Shown here: positions 17,136 to 25,861 of the stretch, in pieces
How positions within the stretch are numbered: the first letter of the stretch is position 1
How the letters are laid out: every line of letters starts with the position of its first letter
NCBI GenBank assembly: GCA_013697635.1
Contig: JACCWM010000203.1
Location: forward strand, 1-49,704
Direction of reading: 5' to 3'
DNA length: 49,704 nt
Source of the DNA: Lujinxingiaceae bacterium
Lineage (GTDB): Bacteria > Myxococcota_A > Bradymonadia > Bradymonadales > Bradymonadaceae
Made by a program: the position numbers and the translations under genes
Notes under the pieces: generated by a model
Told to the model about the DNA's origin: nothing
What the model saw: the letters and a program-made list of their open reading frames with translations, nothing else
Databases searched by the model: none

Positions 17136-18491
17136 ATGCCCAAAACTTTTGCGCGCGCCTCCGGTGCTCTGGCGGCCATGGTCGCGCTTTGCTCCTTGTT
17201 GAGCTGCTCGCTGCTGCTCAACTTCGATGACTGTATCACCGACGCCGATTGTTTGATGGCTGGCAAATGCATGGCTGGCGTTTGTCAGGATGCCGAGCGT
17301 GTCAAGGTGACCGACCACATCGCCGTTGACACGACTTGGACGGCCGACAAGGTCTACCTGCTCGAGAATTTGATCATGGTCGTGGCTCCAGCGACGCTGA
17401 CGATCGAGGCGGGCACGACCGTTTTGGGTCAACGCAACACGGGGCTGGTCTCACTTGCCGGCGCCAAGCTCATGGCCATTGGCACACGCGACAAGCCCAT
17501 CGTCTTTACCAGCGCCAAGACGCCAGGCCAACGCCTGGCCGGCGATTGGGCCGGCATTGGCATGGTCGGGCGCGCGCGCGTCAACCGCCAGAATTTCAAC
17601 CTTCGCATCATCACCGACGTGCACGACACCCGCGTCGGCGGCAGCGACGACTCCTCGAACTGCGGCACGCTTCGCTACGTGCGCATCGAGTTCGGCGGCT
17701 CCGAGGTCGACGGCCAAAAGGCGCTCAAGGGCCTGACCCTGGCCGGCTGTGGCAACAAGACCAAGATCGAGTATGTGCAGACCCATTTGAGCGACGACGA
17801 CGGCGTCGGCGTCTTTGGTGGCACCGTCGATCTGCGCTACATCGTGAGCACGCGTGCTCGCGACGATGCCTTTGATTTCGACACGGGCTGGCGCGGCACC
17901 GCCCAGTTCTTGGCGATCCAACAAGACGTCATTGGCGTAGAGGCCATCGAGGTCGAGAATCTGGCCGAGGACCCCGCAGCGCTTCCCCAGACCGACGCGC
18001 GCATCTACAACTACACCATGATCGGGGCCAACCGCGACGGCGACCGCCAGATCGGCCTGTTCGTCAAGCTGGGCGGTTTGGGCGTCTTCTCCCATGGCAT
18101 CATCACCGGCTACAAGACCGCAGCCCTGGTGATCGACGGTGTGGAGTCGACCGCACACGCCGCCAAGGGCGACATCGGCGTGCACAACACTCTCTTCTTC
18201 AATAACGGAGCAACGGGCACGGAACACTTCGCGTTCATCCCCGACAACAGCTTTGACAATTACGCCTACTTCGAGCAGGCACAGTTCAACAACGTCTTTG
18301 GCAAAGACCCTGGCTTCAACAAACCCTACGATCTGACCAACCCCGGCTGGGTGCCCGCTTCGGCGCACACCACCGGGCGCGAGATCGTGCCTCCGCCCGA
18401 GGGCTTCGACCCTACGGCCGTCTACCGCGGCGCCTTCTCACCGAGCGCGACGCCTTGGACCGAAGGCTGGACGTCCTACCCGCTGAACTGA
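17136..18491 (+). CDS. Beta-helix-like lipoprotein
   Basis: This is a 451-aa lipoprotein of the type often found in Myxococcota and Bacteroidota. The signal is 'MPKTFARASGALAAMVALCS' with lipobox LLSC (Cys24), then a small Cys cluster 'CITDADCLMAGKCMAGVC'. Beta-solenoid segments follow, starting 'TLTIEAGTTVLGQRNTG' and 'GTRDKPIVFTSAK'. These openings are characteristic of the family, in which a low-cost marker ('AGTTV') precedes repeated right-handed rungs, and 'DDDGVGVFGGTVDLRYIVS' is another rung. Function is unknown. The start is uncertain: ATG 17136 gives the best signal peptide, ATG 17124 adds four residues and GTG 17085 adds seventeen; none has a strong ribosome site. It shares a 176-bp divergent promoter region with the other beta-helix gene. 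Confidence 0.75.
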   Translation: MPKTFARASGALAAMVALCSLLSCSLLLNFDDCITDADCLMAGKCMAGVCQDAERVKVTDHIAVDTTWTADKVYLLENLIMVVAPATLTIEAGTTVLGQRNTGLVSLAGAKLMAIGTRDKPIVFTSAKTPGQRLAGDWAGIGMVGRARVNRQNFNLRIITDVHDTRVGGSDDSSNCGTLRYVRIEFGGSEVDGQKALKGLTLAGCGNKTKIEYVQTHLSDDDGVGVFGGTVDLRYIVSTRARDDAFDFDTGWRGTAQFLAIQQDVIGVEAIEVENLAEDPAALPQTDARIYNYTMIGANRDGDRQIGLFVKLGGLGVFSHGIITGYKTAALVIDGVESTAHAAKGDIGVHNTLFFNNGATGTEHFAFIPDNSFDNYAYFEQAQFNNVFGKDPGFNKPYDLTNPGWVPASAHTTGREIVPPPEGFDPTAVYRGAFSPSATPWTEGWTSYPLN

Positions 18492-18541
18492 TGTATGGAT
18501 GAAGTTTTTATTAATGGTCGCACTGCACTTGGAGAGATGAA

Positions 18542-19126
18542 ATGCACAAACTATCGGTTGGCCTGGTGATGTTGGCATTGGTTACCAGCGCTTGCAGTGA
18601 CGAAGTCAGCCAGGAAGACGCACAGCGCGGATGGGCCGCGGCCAATCTCGTGCTCGCGCTTGGCCAGGCCCAGGCCCAGACGCGCAGCTCGGCGCTCGAG
18701 TCGACCGAAAGCGACTTCGATTACTCCACCACCGAGAGCGCCAACGGCACCCAGCACAACGTCAATTACTCCTTCTCCTGTTTGGAGGGCGGCAAGGCGG
18801 CGTTTGTCGGAAAATTTGCCACCCACGACAACGGTCAGACCACCTTCTCCTACGACGTCAGCTACGACGGCTGCCGCTCACAGTCGGTCGTGATCGACGG
18901 CGCCCTGGGCTTTAGCCTCGACATGAAGATCACCGACAGCTCGACCTCGCTCGAATATGTCTACAATGGCACGCTCGATTTCAGTGGCGAGGCCAGCGGC
19001 ACGTGCGCCATCGACCTGATCGGCAAGACCTCGACGAGCTTTGCAGGCGGTTCGGACTTCTCCTACCAGGTGAGCTATTCGGGCTCGGTGTGTGGACACG
19101 ACGCCGATCTCGTCGCCTCGAACTAG
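18542..19126 (+). CDS. Small lipoprotein of unknown function
   Basis: This 194-aa protein has a clear lipoprotein signal (lipobox VTSAC, Cys18). An Ala/Gln-rich helical start ('NLVLALGQAQAQTRSS') is followed by an all-beta region with regular Ser/Thr/Asp/Tyr alternation ('TTFSYDVSYDGC', 'SLEYVYNGTLDFSGEASG', 'SDFSYQVSYSGSVC'). Four cysteines after the lipid Cys could make two disulfides. I do not recognise the family. GGAGAG lies 9 bp before the ATG. It follows the beta-helix lipoprotein by 50 bp in the same direction and may be co-transcribed. Its stop codon overlaps the stop of the convergent gene within a shared CTAG (19123-19126). Confidence 0.75.
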   Translation: MHKLSVGLVMLALVTSACSDEVSQEDAQRGWAAANLVLALGQAQAQTRSSALESTESDFDYSTTESANGTQHNVNYSFSCLEGGKAAFVGKFATHDNGQTTFSYDVSYDGCRSQSVVIDGALGFSLDMKITDSSTSLEYVYNGTLDFSGEASGTCAIDLIGKTSTSFAGGSDFSYQVSYSGSVCGHDADLVASN

Positions 19127-20670
19127 GACGACACCTCATCGGGGCCAAAGAGCTCGGCCAGATCCTCGAGCCCTTCACGAAGCTTTGACACCGCGCGCGG
19201 CTTGGCCGTGCGCGGGCGATGCAGGCTCGGCTCGAGGCCGAGCCTGTCCCAGCGCCATCGGTACATCAGCTCGATCGCGCTCTGGCGAAGGCGCGCCACG
19301 GTCAATTCGCCGACGCCCGCCAGAAAGTTCAAGGCATCGTCGCTCAAGTCACCGACGCACTCCGGGGCAGGCTGGCCGTCCTCGCCAAGCGCCTTGAGCA
19401 CCCGGCGCAAAACCGGCGCATCCACGGGCAGCGCGCCAAGCGCCAACTCATGAAACCCGGGCGGCGCCAGCGCTTGCAAGATCGAGAACACGTCATGCTC
19501 GCCAAAGTGGGCGCGATGTTTGCCCTTGGCGTCAAAGCCCATCACGGCCGTCCAGCGCTGCTCGATGCAGTAGGCGCGCCAGGCCTTGTCGAGCGCGATG
19601 CTCGCCAGATGCCCGGGCCTGGCTTTGGCGCGAAAGAGCGCTTCGGCGATCGGCGTCAGCTTGTCGATTTGCAGCCCCTCGAGGGTCGCATCGTCGACGT
19701 CGAGCAGGCCAAGTGGGTGGCTCTCCAGACTCTTGAGGTGTTTGGCGGCGCGGCGCTTGTCGCAAAAATACAGCTCGCGCAAGAGGCGCAATGACGCCCG
19801 CTTGACGCTCTGCGTGCCACGGTGGCGACGTTTGATCATGGTCTGTGCCAAAACCAGCAGCTCATCGAAGGCCTCCCACTGCTCGGGCGTGTATTGGCGG
19901 GCGATCTCGATGCTCAGAAACAAGGACTGATCGCCTTGGACGAGCCCGTCGTAGAGCTCGTTTCGCACCTCGCGCAAGATGCTGCGCGCCGTCGTCGACG
20001 CTTCGCGTGGCCACGCGCCACGGCGAAAGGGGTGATCATCGCGGTGATCGACGACCACGCGGATCACGGTCGGCTCGATGCGCTCCCAAAACCCCGCGAG
20101 ATTTCTGTCCGATCCATAATAGAAGGCCACCTCTTTGAGCGCCGCGAGGCTCTCGGGCCTCAAGAAGCGAAGGCCTACCAGGATGCTCTGGCCTTCGAAG
20201 TCGACGCTAAAGCCCAGCATGGCCGACGACGCCTCCGGAGAGGCGCCGGGCGTCATCACGGCGTCAAAGGCGTGCGCCTTTTCGGCCTTTGGCCCAAAGA
20301 GCATGTTCGCCTTGGGCTTGCCGCCTTTTAGGCCGTGGTAGTTCCAGACTTGAAAGGCCTGCGCGGTCAGCGGGCCGTAGAGCGCCCTGGCATCGGCATC
20401 GCTCAGGCGCGCGGCAACCAAACGCTGCAAGCGTGCTTTGCCCGACCACGCCCTGGCCGAGCCCAAATAGCTGTACAGCCACAAAGTCCAGTTGTCGGCG
20501 TCCTGCGGCAGCGGGTCTTCGAGCAGCCGGGTGCGCCCCACAGCCTCGACGAAGAGACTGCTGCCGCGCTCTCGCGCCAGGGCATCAAAGACCGTGATAC
20601 TGGTGCGAAGGATGGTTTGCAGCGCCTGGGACACGCGCTCGACGTGCGTTGGATCTGTCGGCATGGGCAT
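19123..20670 (-). CDS. Conserved-looking cytoplasmic protein of unknown function
   Basis: This is a 515-aa protein without signal peptide or membrane helix. It is mainly helical, with basic clusters such as 'MIKRRHRGTQSVKRASL' and 'YFCDKRRAAKHLKSL' and a mixed alpha/beta part around 'ILVGLRFLRPESLAALKE' and 'FYYGSDRNLAGFWERIEP'. Codon use looks like that of neighbours, and the frame is open for its whole length. I do not recognise a catalytic motif; the Arg/Lys-rich helices could suggest nucleic-acid contact, but this is speculation. ATG 20670 and ATG 20664 are both possible starts, and neither has a good ribosome site. An extension to 21009 would overlap the divergent metzincin gene and was rejected. 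Confidence 0.65.
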   Translation of the reverse strand: MPMPTDPTHVERVSQALQTILRTSITVFDALARERGSSLFVEAVGRTRLLEDPLPQDADNWTLWLYSYLGSARAWSGKARLQRLVAARLSDADARALYGPLTAQAFQVWNYHGLKGGKPKANMLFGPKAEKAHAFDAVMTPGASPEASSAMLGFSVDFEGQSILVGLRFLRPESLAALKEVAFYYGSDRNLAGFWERIEPTVIRVVVDHRDDHPFRRGAWPREASTTARSILREVRNELYDGLVQGDQSLFLSIEIARQYTPEQWEAFDELLVLAQTMIKRRHRGTQSVKRASLRLLRELYFCDKRRAAKHLKSLESHPLGLLDVDDATLEGLQIDKLTPIAEALFRAKARPGHLASIALDKAWRAYCIEQRWTAVMGFDAKGKHRAHFGEHDVFSILQALAPPGFHELALGALPVDAPVLRRVLKALGEDGQPAPECVGDLSDDALNFLAGVGELTVARLRQSAIELMYRWRWDRLGLEPSLHRPRTAKPRAVSKLREGLEDLAELFGPDEVSS

Positions 20671-20799
20671 CGAAGACTTGGGAGTTAGGGGATTTGCGAG
20701 TTTAGGCTTTTGGTGAAAAGCGACCCGTCTGCTATAGGTCGATCCATCCTTTGAATGGTCCGCTTGTGCGGGCCTTGATGCAAGACGAGCGGGCAAATC

Positions 20800-22434
20800 A
20801 TGAAATACAGCAAGCAATGGTTGGTTGCCACCAGAACACTCGCCCTTGTGCTTGCGCTCGCTGTGGCGGCCTGCAGCGAAGATCCGCTCGAAGAGCCGGA
20901 CCCAGTCCCAGCCCAGGACGTCTGGATCAGCGAGCCGGACACCAGCACAGGTGCCGACGACGTATCGCTGGTCGACGCCTCCAACCCCGGCCTCGATGCG
21001 CCCGCGCAAGCTGATACGGCCGACGCTGCTGTCGGTGAAGACGAGCAGCCCGCGGCCCCGCTTGGAGCGCTGGCCGATGGTCTCGAGCTCGTCGGTATCG
21101 AGGCTTTTCAGACGATCGAGACCCGACTTGTCGAAGCCGGCGAGCGCGTCGAATCACCGATTCCGCTGATCGCCTTGCGCGAGACGCTGTTTCGCGTGCT
21201 CGTCGTCACGCCCGCGGGCTGGACGCCGCGCCCGATCACCTTGCACGTGCGGCTGACCGATACGAGCACCGGCGCCTCGCAGCTGCTCACGACAACGCAA
21301 AACGTCGCAGCGAGCTCGACGCCTGGCGAGCGAGCCTCGGCCCTGGAGCTGCGCGTGCCCGGCGCAGTGATGACGGCGCACACTTCGGCGGCCTTTTATC
21401 TGGTCGGCGAGGGCGCAGCGAGCGTGGACTCGGCCGGCTCGCACCTGGCCCGGTGGCCCCGCGACAACACGTCGATGCCGCTCGCTGCACGCGCCACAAC
21501 CGGCACGCTGCACCTCGTGCTCGTGCCGATGCGCTTTGACACCGACGGCTCCGGCCGCCTTCCCGACACCAGCCCCGCGCAACTCGCGCTCTTCGAGCAG
21601 CTGCTTCGCGCGATCTATCCGGCCCACGTGCTTCGCCTCGAGGTGCGCGAGCCGATCGCCTGGACGACCAGCGTGCGCTGGGGCGACTTCAACCGCGAGC
21701 TGCGCGCGCTCAAGCAGGCCGACGGCGCCGAGCACGCCTACTACTACGGCCTGATCCGCCCCAAAGAGACCTTTGCCCAGTATTGCTCCGGCACCTGCAC
21801 CACCGGCCAGAGCTTTACGGTCTCGAGCGCCGATGCCACCAGCTACCGCGTCGGCTCCGGCGTGGGCTTCTCTGGCGAGGACTGGGCGTGGACGCTCGTC
21901 CACGAGCTTGGCCACATGCACGGACGCGGCCACGCCCCCTGCGGCGTCTCGTTTTGGAGCGCCGATAGCTCCTATCCCCACACCCGCGGCATCGTCGGCG
22001 TTCGCGGCTGGGACGCCCGAAACGACACCCTCTTTGGCCCCTCCGAGGTCACCGACTTCATGGGTTATTGCGACGACACCTGGGTCTCCGACTACACCTA
22101 CCTAGGCTTGCTCACCCGCATGCAACAAGCCAACGCCCTGCCCGGCGCAATGGGCTACTCGATCCCCTCGCGCTGGCGCTACATCAACTGGAGTGACACC
22201 GAAGCGCCGAGCTGGGGTCGCGATTCGCTCGAGGTCAATCCGACCACCGGTCAATGGGCCACAGCAAGCTTCTTCGACGCCGACGGGCGCACCCTCGACA
22301 CCCTCGAGATCCCGCACATCGTCTATGCCCACGATGGCGAGCGCTCCGTGCTCGTGCCCCAGCCACCGGCCGGCACGGCGCGCGTCCAAATCGACGCCCC
22401 CTCCAAAAACTTCACGCTCGCGCAGGGGTTGTGA
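20800..22434 (+). CDS. Metzincin-like zinc metallopeptidase lipoprotein
   Basis: This is a 544-aa lipoprotein (lipobox AVAAC, Cys25) with an acidic Asp/Pro/Ala spacer to about residue 85. It has a beta-rich N-terminal domain and a catalytic domain. The extended zinc motif HELGHMHGRGH (about 368-378) is the HExxHxxGxxH of metzincins, and 'DFMGYC' near 419-424 gives a plausible Met-turn. Nearby Cys residues ('QYCSGTC', 'HAPCGVS', 'GYCDD') could form disulfides. The layout resembles M66/StcE- or M12-like secreted proteases, but I cannot fix the family. Cell-surface proteolysis is inferred. The downstream hairpin at 22448-22467 probably ends the transcript. Confidence 0.82.
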   Translation: MKYSKQWLVATRTLALVLALAVAACSEDPLEEPDPVPAQDVWISEPDTSTGADDVSLVDASNPGLDAPAQADTADAAVGEDEQPAAPLGALADGLELVGIEAFQTIETRLVEAGERVESPIPLIALRETLFRVLVVTPAGWTPRPITLHVRLTDTSTGASQLLTTTQNVAASSTPGERASALELRVPGAVMTAHTSAAFYLVGEGAASVDSAGSHLARWPRDNTSMPLAARATTGTLHLVLVPMRFDTDGSGRLPDTSPAQLALFEQLLRAIYPAHVLRLEVREPIAWTTSVRWGDFNRELRALKQADGAEHAYYYGLIRPKETFAQYCSGTCTTGQSFTVSSADATSYRVGSGVGFSGEDWAWTLVHELGHMHGRGHAPCGVSFWSADSSYPHTRGIVGVRGWDARNDTLFGPSEVTDFMGYCDDTWVSDYTYLGLLTRMQQANALPGAMGYSIPSRWRYINWSDTEAPSWGRDSLEVNPTTGQWATASFFDADGRTLDTLEIPHIVYAHDGERSVLVPQPPAGTARVQIDAPSKNFTLAQGL

Positions 22435-22447
22435 TTGGCTCCGTACC

Positions 22448-22467
22448 ATGGGCATCCTGCCCATTTT
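22448..22467 (+). terminator. Putative intrinsic terminator after metallopeptidase
   Basis: A 7-bp perfect stem ATGGGCA/TGCCCAT with a 3-nt loop (TCC) is followed at once by TTT. It lies in the 49-bp space between two convergent genes. The T-tract favours termination of the plus-strand transcript; it is short, so efficiency is uncertain. Confidence 0.55.
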
Positions 22468-22483
22468 GTACCGGCATCATAGC

Positions 22484-23203
22484 CTAAAACGCGGCGTCGA
22501 TGCCCGCGGTCATGCCCATGATCCGCATGTGTTCGACCTCGTCCCAGAGCATCATCCCGCTCAGGCCCAGGTACGGCGAGATCGCGGTGCCGGCGGCGTT
22601 GGTCAGGGGCAGCTTCAGGCCGAGCGCCCAGGTCGCGCCCCAGGTAAATTGTGGGCTTTGAACCACGGTGCCGATGGGCTGCTCGCGGTGGGATATGTCG
22701 ACGGCCTGGGCGTTGATCGGTTGGCTCAAAAAGCCGCTGAGGTTGGCAAAGGGGATGAGGTAGGGATTCTCGTAGGCCAGCACGATGCCCAGATCGGGCG
22801 CAATGAATTGTCCGCCGGGATGGGCGCCGGCGCCGACCCCCGCGCTCAGTGCGACGTAGTTGTCCAGCGGCGACCACTTGCCACCCAGGCGCACGATGCC
22901 AAGCAGGCGCTCGGCTTCTTGATCGGCGCCTCGGTCGGTGTCGAAGGCCACGGCGTGCGCATCGAGGCCAAGATCGAGGTTTTGGCCCAGGCCTCGTCGC
23001 GCCCGCAGGGTCAAGGTCGTGGTGCGCGGGCCGAAGTCGATCTCTTGGATGCTGGCGAACCCGGCGAATTTATGGGTGCCCTCCTCGGTCACCCGCACCG
23101 ACTCCAGCGGTGCCAGGTTGGCGGGCGGCGAAAAGACATGGGCCGTACAGGCGCTCGACAAAAGCAGCGCCAGGCCACAGGTGATGCGAGTGATTTGTTT
23201 CAT
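22484..23203 (-). CDS. Small outer-membrane beta-barrel-like lipoprotein
   Basis: This 239-aa protein has a lipoprotein signal (LSSAC, Cys19). The Pro-rich linker 'HVFSPPANLAPLES' is followed by alternating strands with paired Gly and aromatic residues ('TLTLRARRGLGQNLDLGLD', 'VALSAGVGAGAHPGG', 'IVLAYENPYLIPFANLSG', 'FTWGATWALGLKLPL'). It ends in Phe, as barrels inserted by BAM do. An 8- to 10-strand barrel anchored by lipid is the likely form. Function is unknown. ATG 23203 is preceded by GAGGAG with 5-6 bp spacing. It faces the metallopeptidase gene tail to tail and has its own 347-bp upstream region. Confidence 0.72.
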   Translation of the reverse strand: MKQITRITCGLALLLSSACTAHVFSPPANLAPLESVRVTEEGTHKFAGFASIQEIDFGPRTTTLTLRARRGLGQNLDLGLDAHAVAFDTDRGADQEAERLLGIVRLGGKWSPLDNYVALSAGVGAGAHPGGQFIAPDLGIVLAYENPYLIPFANLSGFLSQPINAQAVDISHREQPIGTVVQSPQFTWGATWALGLKLPLTNAAGTAISPYLGLSGMMLWDEVEHMRIMGMTAGIDAAF

Positions 23204-23550
23204 CTCAACTCCTCTTCATCTCTTCTTGGCTTTCGGTGCAGTTCGGTCACGATTTCACCTCACTACCATGGCTCAAAGACCAAGAAAGACAAGTTCTTAT
23301 CGGGCGATGCCATCCTCTCTTTGGATTCCATCCGCTGGCAAGTGGGGTGTTCATTGGCCACTCGACTTGCCAGCTTGCGAGGCGGCGCATTGCTTGTCTG
23401 TTTGGCAGGCAAGTGTTTGCAAAATAAGGTGAAAGTTTGCCCGAGCAGCGCCATGTCGGCCAGCGCTGTGTATGGCATGAAACATGCTCTTGAGCCACCC
23501 GTTAGGCCTGCTCTCATCAAATTGCCAGTCTCATCAAAAGAGCCGCTCAT
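23204..23550. other. 347-bp intergenic region with two hairpin-forming repeats
   Basis: This is the divergent spacer between the barrel lipoprotein and the DUF6209-like lipoprotein. I see no coding frame with normal codon use. It contains a 10-bp perfect inverted repeat (GCTGGCAAGT at 23334-23343, ACTTGCCAGC at 23365-23374) with an alternative inner stem AGTGG/CCACT. A second 8-bp hairpin follows (CTTGTCTG at 23394-23401, CAGGCAAG at 23407-23414, loop TTTGG). The TTGCC/GGCAA core recurs, so this could be a structured leader, a small RNA or an operator cluster. Confidence 0.45.
23334..23374. repeat. 10-bp inverted repeat with 21-nt loop
   Basis: GCTGGCAAGT and ACTTGCCAGC are exact reverse complements separated by 21 nt. 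The loop can also pair internally as AGTGG/CCACT. It lies about 177 bp upstream of the plus-strand lipoprotein start and about 131 bp upstream of the minus-strand one. Confidence 0.6.
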
Positions 23551-24951
23551 ATGCTGATCTCGTTCAAACGCTGCATCTTCTCGATCATGGTCTCGACCGC
23601 GCTTGTGGCCTGTGGCGAGGCGCCCGACGAGCCGGTATCAGGCTCTCAGCCCGTCTCGGCGCCGCTTTTGGGAAGCGCCGACAGCACCGATGGTGCCGAC
23701 CGCAATTGCCGTGTCGTGCTGCGAAGCGCCGCGCAAGTGCCCGGCCAGACGGGCTACGAGACCGACTGCTCCTCGGGAAAGTGCTGGTTTGTCTGGACGG
23801 TGAGCGCCGACGTGGCCAACGAGTTCGCCCACACCGGCGCCCAGCCGGCCCTGATGTATCGCAACCCGTCTGTTGATTCCTGGTATTCGGTGGCCGGTGA
23901 GCCCGTGGCCGGCGCAAGCGCGGGCTATCAGCGCTTTGCATTTCGCCTCGCTGAGCACACGATCGCCGCCGGCCTGACCGCAAGCGCCATGGAGCGCTCC
24001 AAGCTCGAGCTCGTGCCTTTTGTGGGCAGCACCGGCGGCACACGCCTGTTCGACCACAACCGCTATCCCAGCGATTTCGACAACTACTGGCTGGCCAATG
24101 CCAATGGCTTCAAGATCGACGACGACGGCCAGGTCTGCGCGCAGCGCCCGGCCGGTGAATCGGCGCTGGTCTTTCGAGCCGGTTGGACCCACGCCCAGCA
24201 CGGCGCGATCGTCGCCGGCAACCGCCTGCGGGTCGACTACGACCTCTACCGGCTGCCCGAGTGCATGAGCAGCACCTACAACGGCATGCCGGCCTGGGAG
24301 ACTACGGCCTTCGTGCGCTTTGAGCCCTCCGGGTTGACGGTCAACGGCGGCCTTCGCGAGCTGAACACGGCCGACGGCAGCATCGACGCTCGCCCGTTTG
24401 TCACCCAGGTGCCCGAAGGCACGACCGGCGTCGCGCTCTGGTTCCAGACGATCGGGCGCACCTGCAGCGCGCAATGGGACAGCAATATGGGCGAGAATTA
24501 CCGCTTCGACGTTGTGGCGCGCGCGCCGGCAAGCCCGGAGTGGGCCGGTGACTGGGGCAACGGATTGACGCGCGCCTGCGAGCACATCGACGGGCTCGAC
24601 GAGCCGGTCGTGCTCACGAGCTACAATCGCGAGCGCTCGTGTATGTTCATCGATGCTGATGTCTGGGTCACCAATCTCACCGACGCCAACGCGCTGCAAC
24701 CCCATGTGATCCAGGCGCAGGTCGTCAGCTCGATCGACGGCGCCGCTCAGGCGCCCGTCTATTTGCGGTTCATCGGCCGCGTTGGCAACAACTACCGCTA
24801 CCGTTGGACGCTTGAGCGCGAGCAGCTTTTGCGCACGAGCTGGCAGCAGATCGACTACCGCTTTCGCTTCTCCACCGACGGCATCAACTGGCTCCTCGCA
24901 GGCCAGCCCGACGGCTCGGCGCGCACGATCGTTCGCGACGCGAGCTTCTGA
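23551..24951 (+). CDS. Lipoprotein, possibly DUF6209-like
   Basis: This 466-aa lipoprotein has lipobox LVAC (Cys21), a Ser/Pro-rich linker and a mostly beta body in two halves. The first half has 'CWFVWTVSADVANEF', 'GTRLFDHNRYPSDFDNYWL' and 'LRVDYDLYRLPECMS'; the second repeats similar strands ('SSIDGAAQAPVYLRFIGRV', 'WQQIDYRFRFSTDGINWL'). The 'F..GW......G....G..L.VDYD..RLP.C' pattern is how I recall myxobacterial DUF6209 proteins, but that assignment is from memory and moderate. There is no enzyme motif. Even Cys spacing suggests several disulfides in the periplasm or on the surface. The SDR gene follows after 46 bp. Confidence 0.68.
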   Translation: MLISFKRCIFSIMVSTALVACGEAPDEPVSGSQPVSAPLLGSADSTDGADRNCRVVLRSAAQVPGQTGYETDCSSGKCWFVWTVSADVANEFAHTGAQPALMYRNPSVDSWYSVAGEPVAGASAGYQRFAFRLAEHTIAAGLTASAMERSKLELVPFVGSTGGTRLFDHNRYPSDFDNYWLANANGFKIDDDGQVCAQRPAGESALVFRAGWTHAQHGAIVAGNRLRVDYDLYRLPECMSSTYNGMPAWETTAFVRFEPSGLTVNGGLRELNTADGSIDARPFVTQVPEGTTGVALWFQTIGRTCSAQWDSNMGENYRFDVVARAPASPEWAGDWGNGLTRACEHIDGLDEPVVLTSYNRERSCMFIDADVWVTNLTDANALQPHVIQAQVVSSIDGAAQAPVYLRFIGRVGNNYRYRWTLEREQLLRTSWQQIDYRFRFSTDGINWLLAGQPDGSARTIVRDASF

Positions 24952-24997
24952 GTTTTTGGGCGCGCCCTGAAGGGCCGCCGCAGCCATGGATTGAGCG

Positions 24998-25828
24998 ATG
25001 AAAAAGCTCGTCGCACGAACGGCCGTCGTGACCGGCGCCGCCCATGGCATCGGGCGCGCCACCGCCCTGGCCCTGGCCGAGGCCGGCTGCGCGCTGGCGC
25101 TCGTGGACCTCGACGAGCAGGGCCTCTCGGAGGTCCAGGCCCTCGTCGAAGGTGTCGGGCGCGAGGCTAAAACCTACCGCGTCGATGTCTCCAACGCGGG
25201 CCAGATGGATGCGCTGGCGCGCGATGTCGTCGAAGACTTTGGCGGCGTGCACATCGTGGTCAACAACGCCGGTATCAGCGTCACAGGACGCTTCGAGGAG
25301 CACACCAGCGAGGATTTTGAGCGCGTCATGGGTGTCAACTTTGGCGGCGTGCTCAACGGCTGCCGGGTATTCTTGCCGCACCTTCGCCGCGCCGACGAGG
25401 CCCACCTGGTCAACATCTCCAGCGTCTTTGGCATCGTCGGCGTCGCCGGCCAATCCGCCTACTGCGCCTCCAAGTTCGCCGTGCGCGGCCTCAGCGAAAC
25501 TCTGCACGAGGAGCTTGCTCACACCCGCGTGGGCGTGAGCGTCGTGCACCCGGGCTGCATCCAGACCAACATCGTGAAGTCTTCGACCTTCTACGACGAC
25601 CAGACCCAGCCCAAGGCCCTTGATTATTTCGCACGCTACGGCGTATCACCCGGGCTCGTCGCCCGGCGCATCGTGCGCGCAATTCGCAACAACGAGCACC
25701 GCGTGCTCGTCACGCGCGAGGCCTTTTTGCTCGACTGGATGCGCCGCGTCGCCCCCGAGAGTGGCAACCGCGTGGCAAACCGCATCATGCAGCGCATGCT
25801 CGGCATCAAGCTCGAGGATGTAATGTAA
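24998..25828 (+). CDS. Short-chain dehydrogenase/reductase (SDR)
   Basis: This 276-aa NAD(P)-dependent oxidoreductase has a complete classical SDR set: cofactor motif TGAAHGIG at 12-19, 'VDLD' acidic end of beta2 near 36-39 (which favours NAD), NNAG at 89-92, catalytic Ser around 141-142 ('NISSVFG') and YxxxK as Y155/K159 in 'SAYCASK'. The C-terminal part 'VVHPGCIQTNIVKSS' is the usual PG motif, and a longer tail ('ARRIVRAIRNNEHRVLVT') is seen in the acetoin/lipid-type SDR group. The substrate is unknown. It is followed by the GHMP kinase after 33 bp in the same direction, so the two may be co-transcribed. Confidence 0.92.
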   Translation: MKKLVARTAVVTGAAHGIGRATALALAEAGCALALVDLDEQGLSEVQALVEGVGREAKTYRVDVSNAGQMDALARDVVEDFGGVHIVVNNAGISVTGRFEEHTSEDFERVMGVNFGGVLNGCRVFLPHLRRADEAHLVNISSVFGIVGVAGQSAYCASKFAVRGLSETLHEELAHTRVGVSVVHPGCIQTNIVKSSTFYDDQTQPKALDYFARYGVSPGLVARRIVRAIRNNEHRVLVTREAFLLDWMRRVAPESGNRVANRIMQRMLGIKLEDVM

Positions 25829-25861
25829 GCCTCTTGTCGAACCCCAATCTTCGGACCACAC

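Noticed and set aside
24958-24967. 10-bp palindrome GGGCGCGCCC as a terminator
   Set aside because: No T-tract and too short a loop for a hairpin; most likely a chance GC-rich palindrome.
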